From Apium graveolens (taxonomy: Eukaryota > Streptophyta > Magnoliopsida > Apiales > Apiaceae), in the NCBI RefSeq assembly GCF_009905375.1, contig NC_133657.1, positions 44,876,192-44,940,191 on the forward strand: a DNA stretch of 64,000 nt. The letters run 5' to 3'. Position 1 is the stretch's first letter, and every line of letters starts with the position of its first letter. A program made the position numbers and the translations under genes. Positions 10,601-21,548 of this stretch are shown here, piece by piece. The notes under the pieces were generated by a model. The model did no database searches. It was not told the DNA's origin and saw only the letters and a list, made by a program, of their open reading frames with translations.

Positions 10601-12917
10601 AATGACTCAAAAACCTTACTTGGGCCACCCTAGGCCTCAAGTGGAAGTTGACATAAATCTGCCTTCCATGATTTCCAAACTACCTTACTTTTACCAACTT
10701 AAAACTCACTTAAATTGTTCAATTACTGATTTTAATGAATTGTTAAGCTTCCTAGGACTTCTTTATACTATTATAAACCAAGTCCCAATGAATGCCTATC
10801 CTAAAACATGGTGATAATGGGTCAAATATGGACTTGTACCAAATCTGCCTTGTTCTGAGTTCCTCTCAGTTTTGTGCTTGTGCACCTAACCAAATGCATG
10901 ATTTTACCCAATCTAAAGCTTCTGGACTCAAGTACATACCAAGTACTAACTCCACTGAACTTGGGCCTAACAAGCCTCACAAATTCATACCTAAAATGAC
11001 CTAAACTTCTAGTGCTAAAAGCTGTCCAAATAGGACTAATACATCCCTTCCACCTTAACTCCCTTCTTAACCATCAAAACCAATTAACAAACCAACAACC
11101 AAACCTAATATCATGCTAACACCTACTGACATATAGTACACAAGGTTTATTTACAATTTTATTTAGCATGCAATCAATTATAAGGAGAAGCAAAGTAACA
11201 CATCACAAGACAAGCCATCACTTAGTCATTTTAAAGCAAATATTCGAATTACACATGCATGAAAACATCATGACACCTACTGATTTTAATCTCGTTTAAT
11301 CAATACATAATTAAACTATCATTTTAAACATAATTCGTGGCATGCACCTCATAAAAATCAAGTATCAAATCTCAAAACAAACAAGTATGGTTTCCTAGTC
11401 TAAAATCACTTATAAATCAACATGCAAGGGTAAATTTCAACATGCAAGGGCTATAACTAATATGCAAGTTTTAAAACTTAATATAATTGAAGAAATACAT
11501 ATAATTCAAGAGTTTAAACATTATAATTCATCATTTTCAGAAGCAAAAACGGTTTATAAGTAACATGCAAAGTCATTTTCATAGAAATTTCTAAAGAACA
11601 ATCCATATACATTCGGCTCTTTTAATAATTCATTGCCAAATGCTATAAACAAGATTATGACTTAGAAAGTTGAAGTAAAAATACTTCTCCAAGATCATAT
11701 CAATTCCATATCTTTAAGCCCTTATGATTTTAGTCCTTAAATCCATGAGAATTCAAGGCCTAAATTTTGGCTACAAGAACACATCAACACATAATAAAAC
11801 ATACCTTTTATGAGCTAAATATTTCAAGTATAAGTGTGGGAATATGAGTGAATTAGCTCCTTGATCAAAGTGTTTGAGAAAATAAAAAAAGTGAAAGAAG
11901 AAGGGGAGGGGGAGCTTCAGCCGAGAGGGAGAGAAAATGGAGGGGAGGGAGTGAAGTGGTGTGCAAATGAGAGAGTAGCTTGTGTTTTTGGTTTTTGATT
12001 TGTTAAAGTGGTAGTGGAATTGAGAAATGACCTATATGCCCTTCCTACAAGCTTAAGACATTTTGCATGCAAGGGTAGATGAGTACTTTGCTTGGTTAAA
12101 GTGAGTTAGTGGGGTTGGAAATAACGGTCCTATCCTTGGTCTCTATTATAAGGGATTTTGCATGCAAGGTATCTAGTAATTATTTTTCTAGAATTAAAAG
12201 TATGCTTAAAAAGAATGAATTTTAATAAATAAAGTACACTTCCATAAATCACAAAAATTATACCATAATTTACTTTAAGATTTTAGAAATTTTATAAGAG
12301 TATTTTCAAGAAATTTGAATAAAAATAATTTTTAAAAGAATTTTCTTTATAATAATACTTCTATAACAAGCCACATAAAAATACAATTTAATTAGATTTT
12401 AATGCAAATAAAGTTTTAAAAATATAATCTAGCATTATACCAATTTATTTAATCGTATAAGCACAAAATTTCCATATCCAAATATTTGTACGAAGATTTG
12501 AATCGTCACGAAAGAAAATATATTTGTATTTACTTAATTCACATAATCGCTGGAAAGCAACATTTAGAAACTTATGTATTCACAATACTGCACAAAAATG
12601 CCACATTATAGAATTATAATATCATAATATTTACAGACGTTACACGCTACTTCAGCGCGAGAGCGCCGTTCTTCCGGATAAAATTCTGACTTTTGTTTTC
12701 TTGCTGATTTAAGTTGGTCTTTTCACGAGCCTTTATTCTAGAAACCATCCTAACACCATATTAGCATCAAATCAATGCCAATTCACCTGTATTCCTGATA
12801 AATGCCTGAAATGCAAAAACACTACAAAATACGTTAAAAACACCAACAACTTGAGTACAAAAACACCAATTCAAGGCTTTATAGAGCGTTATAAAGTGTC
12901 ATAAATGCCACTCAACA
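7649..12917 (-). repeat. 3' LTR of element B, interrupted by solo LTR C
   Basis: Outer boundaries are TGTTAGGG at 7649 and CTCAACA ending at 12917. LTR sequence is 7649-8836 plus 12645-12917, about 1.46 kb in total, against 1465 bp for the 5' LTR at 20079-21543. The two align through most of their length, including the GC-rich modules near 8765-8835 (partner near 21200-21300). Confidence 0.88.
8837..12644 (-). mobile_element. Element C: 3.8 kb solo LTR, Tekay/Del-like
   Basis: On the minus strand it starts TGTAACGTCTG (12644) and ends GGGTCCGTCACA (8837), with TG/CA ends. Flanking pentamers are CGCAA (8832-8836) and CGCTA (12645-12649), a target duplication with one mismatch. No primer site, gag or pol is present, so the whole insert reads as one long LTR left after recombination between two LTRs. 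On the minus strand a CT-rich leader lies at about 11960-11890, followed near 9215 by GCTGAGCATTTTGCTCA, a style I associate with the Tekay/Del LTR group. The short open frames inside (for example 8610-8918, 9887-10123, 10602-10814) look spurious. Confidence 0.75.
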
Positions 12918-12918
12918 T

Positions 12919-12930
12919 ACCCCCAAACTT
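12919..12930 (-). promoter_or_regulatory. 3' polypurine tract of element B
   Basis: AAGTTTGGGGGT on the minus strand, directly before the LTR start at 12917, as in element A. Confidence 0.75.
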
Positions 12931-14158
12931 GAATCGATGTTTGTCCTCAAGCATAAATAGACTCAAAGAACAAGAAATAAAAATGCATGAATGCAACTAT
13001 ATGAATGCAACGATCCCCATAGAATAACTAAACCAATCAACAAGCAACATCTCAACAAATGCAGTTATTCGCATAAGATCAATCAAAACCCAAAAATCAA
13101 CTTACAAGACAGAAACGTGAGTGTGTGCAAATGCTTACAGATATACCATCGCAACTAGATCAATAATCATGACTCACTACTCATCAAAACAATCGCAAGG
13201 TTATAAATAAAATAAAATCTAGACTCAAAATGACTTATAACACTTCAATTCTTATATCGGAGTTTTATATGAATTCATGATTTTATTCACAACATCAAAA
13301 TAACACAAATATGCTTATTTGACCGTTCAATGAGTGAGGTCCATAAAAGACTTATACTACCCATGTAGTGGGCATTAGGTTAGCGAATCCCAGACTATAA
13401 AAGCTTTAGGTCACTAGGCACAAAGTCCCCTAAGAACTTAATAACGCGAGTACTAAAGAGCCCACTCGTGATCATTTATACATAACACCTATTTTTTCTT
13501 TTTCTTTTCTTTTTTTCTTTTTTCTTTTCTTTTTTTTTCAATTTCTAAATGAGTGCGTTTCGTTCCATCTCATTCAACCCTAGACTACTGATATAAATAT
13601 GAGCTGGCTACTAGCCATATGACACCTAGCCACAACAACTAGCAATGGAATCCAATTTTATCCAATTTTTAAATATCTATGTTATTTTATCATTAAGAGA
13701 ATATCCTAAATTTTAAATATTAACAAGCGATTTAACTTCGACAAACAAATAAACCATGACCATGATCTAGCACTCAAGCAACCTATAAGATTTAGTGAAA
13801 TACAATTGTCTCTAGCATGCAAATCAACTCGTTACGACTTAACATCACTAAATACGACATCACTACACTAGCATCAATATCACAAATCAATCGGAAAAAT
13901 CATCTAAGGGATCATGTTATTATGCAAATGCATGAACTACATGCACAAACTATCATAAAACCTACAAAAATAATAAAACTACATGACAAAAATGTAACTA
14001 TATGAACTAAACTATCATGAATATGCAAACTATATGTGAACTATCATGAATATGAAAACTATATATGACACACATAAAACAAATTCCTTAAACTACTACC
14101 CCCAAACTTAAAATTTTCACTATCCTCGGTGAAGATAATAGTAAGGAATCAGGCATAC
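12931..14158 (-). other. Element B 3' spacer, with internal purine tract and T-rich run
   Basis: Non-coding, collinear with the spacer of A. A T-rich run (A/G on the minus strand) lies at about 13495-13540, and the internal tract AAGTTTGGGGGT is at 14098-14109, 1179 bp from the terminal one. The short plus-strand frame 13817-14005 has no support as a gene. Confidence 0.7.
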
Positions 14159-15249
14159 CTACTTGGAATCAGGATCCTCACCCTCAACGGGTGGAGTGTC
14201 TGGAGGCGGATACACAGAGTCTTCACCGAATACTGGCCACTAGATGTCAACTAATATGGCTCTGAATGCAGTCCCCAATGCCTGGGTGAGATCACGTGCA
14301 AACCGACTATGGATGTCATGCATGGCATCCATCCTCCTAGCTAAACGCCTATACTGCGCCATGCTCATACCAACTCCAACACCTGCTTCCTCCTGCTGCT
14401 GCTGCGATGGACCAGCCTCTTCACCCAACTGAGACCTCCAAGCGGTTTTGCTCTTCTGAGTCACCCCAGCAGTTGGCCTTCCACTTGGCAGATGGTCAAA
14501 AGAGTACCCAAGCCCTTTCAGATCAGGCTTTCCTCCATCCCACTCTTGCATAGTCAACAAAGTGGTACTATCAATCGAAGCACTCGGAAGCTGAAGATGC
14601 TCATGTGTTGGCCAATGAACACCAACTTCCACACATAACTGTGCCACAATGGATGCATAGGGTGTAGAACCCGTAGTACTCCCTCGCAAGAATCTCAAAA
14701 TCCCTTGGTGAATAACCATACCAAGGTCCACATAGTCTCCCTGAAGAATACCCCACAACAACGTGCACGCTCCACAGTAACATCATGCACGTGAGAAGAT
14801 GGCATGATGTTAGCACAAATAAAATAATTTCATGCACGTGCAAACCTGTTCATGCATGAAGCAGGGAACGTGGCATAATTAGTCGTGCCCCTATTGAACT
14901 TCCAGTGAGTCTCAGGCACACATAGAGTAGCAACTATCAAATCCAAGTTAAACTCCTCCGGAGTCTTCTCATTCCAGTTATCCTGCTCGGGCCTCCTCTC
15001 AGGCTGATCAATCACCCTCCTTATTGCCTCAGCACTGTACTCCACCATAGGAATAATGGGAATAATGAGTTTGATTTGGAGAGGGAAATTTGGGATGTGG
15101 AAGAGTATAAATCGGGTGGGAATTGATTTTGGCAGCACGCTACCTTGCCGCGGGTGCGCCGTGCCTCTGATAATTAAGCGCGGACGCCTCGCCAAGCAGC
15201 GCGGGCGCACGCGGCTCCTGGAAAAGTAGCGCGGCCGCCGCACCTCCAC
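14159..15249 (-). pseudogene. Element B env-like ORF, shortened and broken
   Basis: Two open segments on the minus strand correspond to the env-like ORF of A. The upstream one (15249-14830) has YSAEAIRRVIDQPERRPEQD and FNLDLIVATLCVPETHWKF; the downstream one (14761-14240) has LWGILQGDYVDLGMVIHQG and YRRLARRMDAMHDIHSRF. Compared with A, the N-terminal third is missing: sequence just before the conserved YSAEAIRR block comes from the GC-rich leader, giving an Arg-rich start that is probably not the native one. A frameshift and stop separate the two segments, and a TAG at about 14240 interrupts a tail that otherwise runs to about 14159. Function unknown; the name follows Athila convention. Confidence 0.7.
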
Positions 15250-15421
15250 AGTGTGGCGCGCCGTGCTACTGAAGTTGGCCCTGAATTTTTTTATTTTTTT
15301 GATATTTTTTGTGCTTTTCTCCTTTCTTTCTTCTTCCTCTATCTACTAATGTACAACAAACTTGGGTTGCCTCCCAAGAAGCGCTTGCTTTATGTCGTTA
15401 GCTTGACGTAGAAATACGAGA

Positions 15422-17281
15422 TCAAACGGATAACAAAACGGCACAAACCACCTCGCGGTTTGCCATGTCACCATAGTAATGCTTCAACCTCTGGCCATTT
15501 ACCTTGAATGCTTGGCCCGGATCATTCTCAAAAAACTCCACCGCTCCATATGGAAACACAGTTTTGACAACAAACGGCCCTGACCACCTCGACTTCAACT
15601 TTCCAGGAAATAGATGGAGAGGAGAGTTAAACAAAAGAACTTGTTGTCCCGGCACAAATGATTTAAGCACTAGACCCTTATTATGCCACCTCTTGAATTT
15701 CTCCTTATACATTTTATTATTCCCATATGCTTGAACTCAAAACTCGTCGAGTTCATTCAATTGAAGCATCCTCTTCTTACCAGCTGTATCCAAGTCAAGA
15801 TTCAATTTCTTCAAAGCCCAATACGCTTTATGTTCTAGTTCCACCGGCAAATGACACCCCTTACCATAAGCCAACTGATACGGTGACATTCCTGACAAAG
15901 TCTTGTACGCTGTTCAATTTGCCCAAACAGCTTCATCAAGCTTCAAAGACCAATCTTTTCTCGATGGACACACAACTTTCTCTAAAATGCGCTTGATCTC
16001 TAATTCAAACTCCTTGAGTAAAAGAACCCATCGAATCAATCTAGGTTTCGAGTCCTTCTTCGAGACGAGATATCGAATTACGGCATGATCAGTGAAAATT
16101 GTCACCTTCGTCCCAAATAAGTAAGATCGAAATTTCTGAAAACCATAGAAAATAACCAAAAGTTCTTTCTCAATAGTGGTGTAGTTCAGTTGAGCATCAT
16201 TAAGAGTGTTACTGGCATAGTAGACTACATGAAATATGTTATTCTTTCTTTGCCCAAAAACTTCTCCAACTACATAGTGACTTGCATCGCACATCATTTC
16301 AAACGGTTCAGACCAATCAGGTGCAGTTATGACAGGTGTCGTAGTCAAACTCTTCTTTAATGTCTCAAAAGTAGCAAGGCACTCGTCATCAAACTTGAAA
16401 GGAACATCTTTCTCTAGAAAATTGCACAACGGCTTCGAAATCTTAGAGAAGTCCTTGATGAATCGCCTATAGAAACCCGCATGACCAAGAAAACTATGAA
16501 TTCCCTTAACATAAATTGGCGGAGGAAGATTTTCAATAACCCCCACCTTGGATTTATCCACCTTGAGACCCTTACTAGAAACCTTGTGACCAAGAATGAT
16601 GCCTTGGCGCACCATAAAATGACATTTCTCCCAATTGAGAATCAAATTGGTCTCAACGCACATTTTCAGCACTAACCCAAGATTTTGCAAGAATTCATCA
16701 TAAGAAGTTCCAAAGACCGATAAATCGTCAATGAACACTTCTACATTATTTCCAATCATATCAGAGAAGATAGCCAACATCCATCTCTGAAAAGTAGTTG
16801 GTGCTCCACATAGTCCAAAAGAAACTCTCCTGAATGCAAAAGTACCAAAAGGACATATGAATGTAGTTTTCTCTTTATCTTCTGGAGCGATACAGATCTG
16901 ATTATAACCCGCATAGCTATCCAGAAGACAGTAGTAATCATTCACATCCAATCTATCAAGTATATGATCAATGAAAGGAAGAGGGAAATGATTCTTCCTT
17001 GTATCCTTGTTCAGCTTTCGATAATCCATGCAAACTCTCCACCCTATGACTGTTCGTGTAGGAATAAGCTCATTCTTCTCATTTGCAACCACAATGATAC
17101 CACCTTTCTTTGGCACACACTGAACTGGGCTCACCCATAAACTGTCAGAAATAGGATAGATGATCCCTACATCTAGCCACTTGAGGATTTCCTTCTTCAT
17201 AACCTCTTTCATGATCAGATTTAGCCTTCTCTGTTGCTCAACAGTAGGCTTGCTTCCTTCCTCTAGCAGAATTTTGTGCAT
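15422..17281 (-). pseudogene. pol: Element B RT-RNase H fused to integrase C-terminus
   Basis: A 455-codon open frame (17281-15914) holds RT with [35 protein letters not shown] and FIDDLSVFG (the DD catalytic pair is present), then RNase H with [20 protein letters not shown] and [11 protein letters not shown]. Directly after the FELEIK block of RNase H the frame passes into [13 protein letters not shown], which in element A lies at the far end of the integrase core. The zinc finger and the catalytic DDE core are therefore deleted in frame. The rest of the integrase C-terminus follows in broken frames to 15422 (GLVLKSFVPGQQVLLF, KVNGQRLKHYYGDMA). RT and RNase H look fairly intact, but integration could not be self-supplied. 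Confidence 0.88.
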
Positions 17282-17320
17282 ACAATAAGAAGGGCCGATT
17301 CCCTTGATATCTGATATAGT

Positions 17321-18320
17321 TCAACCAATTGTCGACTTGAATTCTCTAAGAATTCTCAAAAGCTTTTCCTCATCGCTACCTGGAAGGTCAGATGCAATAA
17401 TAACAGGCAAAGTAGATGCATCACCTAAAAATACATACCTCAAATGTTCAGGTAAAGGTTTAAGCTCAAGAGTAGGAAATTCCTCAATAGATGGCTTGAG
17501 GCGCTTTAGAGAACTTTTTAGATCCACCAACCCAAGAGATTCAAAAGGCATATCCATCCTTCGCATCCAGGGAGAAGCATTCAAATATTACAAATGCTCA
17601 CCACCTTCGTCATCTTCACTATCGGAATTCCCCAACAAGGCCTTTTCTAAGGTATCAGACCATCAATCGATCAAGTTCAGAAGTAACCACAGAATTAACC
17701 AACTCCACCTTTAAACACTCCACATTTTCCGTAGGGAATTTTATGGCATTGAAGACATTAAGAGTTACATCCTGATCCAGCACTCGCATGGTGAGCTCAC
17801 CCTTTTGCACATCTATCAAGGTTCGGCCAGTAGCCAAGAAAGGTCTTCCCAAGATTATGGGAATCTTCTTATCCTCCTCAAAATCAAGAATGACAAAATC
17901 AGAAGGAATGATGAGTTTATCCACCTTGACCAAGACATCCTTCACAATACCACATGGATATGTAATAGAACGGTCGGCCAACTGCAAAGTCATATAAGTA
18001 GGTTTTGGATCAGGCAAGTCCAACTTCTTGAAGATTGATAATGACATCAGATTGATGCTAGCTCCCAAGTCACATAAACATTTGTCAAATGACACTTTTC
18101 TAATGGTGCAAGGAATAGTGAAGCTTCCAGGATCTTTAAGCTTCGGAGGCAACTTTTGTTGCATCATAGCACTGCATTCCTCCGTGAGACCAACGGTCTC
18201 TAAGTCATCGAGCTTCACTTTCCTAGAGAGAATACATTTCATGAACTTTACGTAACTAGGCATTTGTTCAAGAAATTCATCGGAAGGTATGCTGATGTGA
18301 AGTTTCTTGAACACCTCCAA
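17321..18320 (-). pseudogene. Element B protease and protease-RT linker
   Basis: Minus-strand frame 18320-17655 encodes a retropepsin-like region: [11 protein letters not shown] contains the Asp of the active-site DLGAS loop, followed by [18 protein letters not shown] and [20 protein letters not shown] frameshift near 17640 leads into a second frame (17584-17321) covering the linker (ESLGLVDLKSSLKRLKPSIE) up to the start of RT. The protease core itself is uninterrupted. It follows gag and precedes RT, the usual Ty3 order. Confidence 0.85.
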
Positions 18321-18427
18321 AAACTTCTCAAACTGCTTATCCAGCTTTTTCTTCTGCAGCCTCTTTGGAAAGAGAGGTGGAGGATAGATCTGTTTCTCGT
18401 CTTCCTTGTTTTCACTATTGCTTCCTT

Positions 18428-19830
18428 CTACACTTCTTCTTCAGCCACAACTTCAGATTCTGGAGTCTTAGCTTTTTCAGGATTTGCAACCTTTCCAGAA
18501 CTCAATGTAATTTCCTTAACATGCTCTTTAGTTTCCTTCCTACCTGGCACTTCAGTATCGCTAGGAAGCGTTCCAGGTTGATGATTCAGTAATGCATTAG
18601 CAATCTGCCCAATCTGATTCTCCAAGGTTTTGATAGTAACAGCTTGGCTCTTACACATGAGCCTCAACTCCTCCAATTCAGATTTTTCATTAGCTTAAGG
18701 TAACTGCTAAAGTTAAAGTTGTTGCCTAGGGGCATATTGCGGTTGTTGAAAACTAGGAGGGTTATACTGCTTTGTTGTGTATGGTTGATAAGGTTGTTGC
18801 ACCGCATTCTGATTGTTGCTCCAGCTAAAGTTAGGATGATTGGGGTTGTTGGGATGATAAGTGGCTGGAGCTTGCTGCTGTGATCTCTGAAAGTTACTCA
18901 CAAATTGAGTTGATTCGCTAGAAATAGCACACTGCTCAGTCTCATGTACCCCCGCACAAAGCTCACAAACACTAGTGATCTGATCAACTCCATAATTAGC
19001 CAAAGAGTCCACTTTCATCATTAAAGCTTGATGTTAAGCAGCTATAGCAGTAGCTGTATCCACTTCCAGAACTCCTGCTACCTTGCCTTGCAACATTCTT
19101 TGAGTTGGATTCTGGTATTCATTAGCTGCCATTAGCTCAATCAACTAATAAGCTTCATTATAGCTTTTGGCCCATAAGGCTCCACTAGACGCTGCATCAA
19201 GCATAGGTCTAGACTGTGCACCTAAACCATTATAGAAACAGTTTATAATCATCCAATCAGGCATGCCATGGTGTGGGCACTTCCTTAGCATCTCCTTGTA
19301 GCGATCCCAATCCTCACACAGAGATTCTCAAGATTGCTGCGCAAACTGAGTAAGAGCATTCCTGATTGCAGCAGTCTTCGCCATAGGAAATAATTTAGTG
19401 AGAAAATTTTGAGAAAAATCCTCCCATTTGGTGATAGACCCTGGTGGTAGAGAATGTAATCAGTACTTTGCTTTATCTCTCAGAGAGAATGGGAAAAGTC
19501 ACAGCTTGGTAGCATCAGGATCACAAACCTAACCCTTAAGGAGTGGCGGCAACCTAATCAATGCGAGTCACCCCGTTGAACTTGAAACTGTCACAGATCT
19601 CGATGAAATCCCTTATGTGCATGTTGGGGTCTTCTGTCAGAAAACTCCTAAACTGAACTGAGTTCTGTATCATCTGAAAATTGCTCAACTTGATCTCAAA
19701 GGTGTTAGCGGAGATGGTTGGTCTGATGATGGTTGACTGAATATCATTGACCTTAGGCTGAGAATAGTCCATCAAAGCCTTCGAAATTTCTGCTTGATCG
19801 CCCATCACTACTAAAGCTGGTTCCTCAACT
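18428..19830 (-). pseudogene. gag: Element B gag, broken
   Basis: Recognisable blocks on the minus strand: N-terminus with MGDQAEISKALMDYSQPK near 19805 and IRDFIEICDSFKFNGV near 19570; the capsid region 19550-19030, with several stops; a nucleocapsid part (19021-18713) with CELCAGVHETEQC, a CX2CX3HX4C zinc knuckle; then a Gln/Pro/Asn-rich stretch and the C-terminal segment 18676-18428 (KTLENQIGQIANALLN). An Arg/Glu-rich extension upstream (19934-19830) is open but may not be native. Element D has a collinear gag (47330-48664). Capsid formation is the family role; this copy is too broken to act. Confidence 0.8.
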
Positions 19831-20052
19831 TTCTCTTCTTCCTCTTCTTCCTCAAAAACTTCTCTTCGAACCACTACAACTTCCTCATCGGCTTGATCCA
19901 TAGTTCTCTTACGAGACCGTAAACGCGTATGCATACACGCTCGCTAGAGTACCTGAAACACGACAAGGAAAAGAGTAGGTAAGTAACAATGTCCGAGTCA
20001 ATGAACTTTAACGATTACTGATGACAAACACATAAACTAAAAGTTAACATCG

Positions 20053-20071
20053 AGTCCCCGACAACGACATC
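20053..20071 (-). promoter_or_regulatory. Degenerate tRNA-Asp-like primer binding site of element B
   Basis: The minus strand reads TGATGTCGTTGTCGGGGA just inside the 5' LTR. Compared with the primer site of D (TGGCGCCGCTACAGGGGA) and the usual Athila form, the differences in the first half are C-to-T or G-to-A changes. Coordinates are good to about 2 bp. Confidence 0.65.
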
Positions 20072-20078
20072 AAAAACT

Positions 20079-21543
20079 TGTTAGGGCTAAACACGTGCTA
20101 ATAATTCACGCAAGTATACGCGTTCGAAAGTAATATAGAATTCTTTCTGGTTCATTCCTACAGGGACTGGTTTAGGTTAACTTTTTGATTTATGCACTTA
20201 TGCAACAATGATATGGCTATTATTCAATGATAAGACGAATAACAAGTTGTTTTTTATTATAACTAAGATTAACTATTGAGAATTTATATAAAAGAACATT
20301 AACTAAGAGATTACAGAGAGTTGAATACTATATGACACAAACATGGGATTCTAACTTCATTAAATACTTCATTCAATAGCCTTTTTGTTCTTAACCTTAG
20401 CATGTAATGGTGATGACACTAATCAGATAACATGAAACTGATAAACGCCAACTTTTGTTGCATGAATAACATACTACCAGACATCCACAAAAGAGATAGA
20501 AGGTGAATAGACACCAATTATATTGAGACCCTATATGTCTATAGAATTTGACAACATAATGATTTAATGCACAAGTTATCTAACGTGATTATATAGGGCA
20601 AGTAAGATGGTTAAAATTACCTACGCACCATGCATAACAAATACATGAACCTATGCTAGCACGGCAAGTTCTAAATCCTTAAATTCACTATCGCTTCATT
20701 AAAGATTAACACGCTATCTTATAAGTTCACGATGTTCAAAAGACAAATAAGCACAACCAATACTAGGTTATCATACAATCACCACTCACTAAGGCATCGA
20801 ATTAAATTAACTAAAGAAATTCATAAATAAATCCGCTAGAACCCCACGATAACGATTATCCCATAATCGGACTCATCATCAACGTGGGTTTTGATGAAAG
20901 TATGGTATAATAAACGTAGTCTTTATACTAAATAGATAATAAACCAAGTACAAAACAAGAGTATAGGTTCACGAATAAAAAAAATAGCATCCAATGTTAT
21001 AACTTAAAACAAAGAATCATGAGTATAAACTAGATCCTTCTAGCCTTGGTAGAATTGTGATATACGGTCTTCTTATGACTTCTCCTTGAGCTCTGGTACA
21101 TCTTCTTCTGAAAAATGAACTTTATTTATGTATATATATGTTATAGAATCAACCAGGGCTTCAAACTCTCAAAATACAAGTAGAAACGGAATTCTGCCAT
21201 CCCGACCGGGCGCGGCCGCGCGCTTTACCAGGGCAGGCGTGCTGAGTTTCTGCTCTTTAGGCACGGCCGTGTGCTACTTCAGCTCGGGCGCGCCATCCTT
21301 CTGGATAAAATTTTGACTTTTATTTTCTTTCTGATTTGAGTTGGTCTTTTCACTAGCCGTTATTCTAGACACCATCCTAACGCCATATTAGCATCAAATC
21401 AATGCCAATTCACCTGTATTCTTGATAAATGCCTGAAATGCAAAAACACTACAAAACACGTTAAAAATACCAATAACTTGAGTACAAAACACCAATTCAA
21501 AGCTTTATAGAGCGTTATAAATTGTCATAAATGCCACTCAACA
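20079..21543 (-). repeat. 5' LTR of element B
   Basis: The minus strand starts TGTTGAGTGGCATTTATG at 21543 and ends CCCTAACA at 20079 (1465 bp). A TATA-like CATATATATA at about 21131-21140 (minus) could be the promoter. A GC-rich stretch with GCGGCCGCGCGC modules lies at 21200-21300, before the TATA-like site in transcription order. Confidence 0.9.
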
Positions 21544-21548
21544 GTCTT

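Larger units (their letters stand above)
7649..21543 (-). mobile_element. Element B: Athila-type Ty3 retrotransposon inserted in the LTR of A
   Basis: On the minus strand the order is 5' LTR (20079-21543), degenerate tRNA-Asp-like primer site, gag, protease, RT, RNase H, shortened integrase, env-like ORF, spacer, purine tract and 3' LTR (12917-7649, split by C). LTR ends read TGTTGAGTGG and CCCTAACA. The flanking five bases are GACTT (7644-7648) and GTCTT (21544-21548), a target-site duplication with one mismatch, so the insertion boundaries are well supported. Removing the solo LTR C leaves about 10.1 kb. The integrase core is deleted, so this copy could move only with help in trans. Confidence 0.9.
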
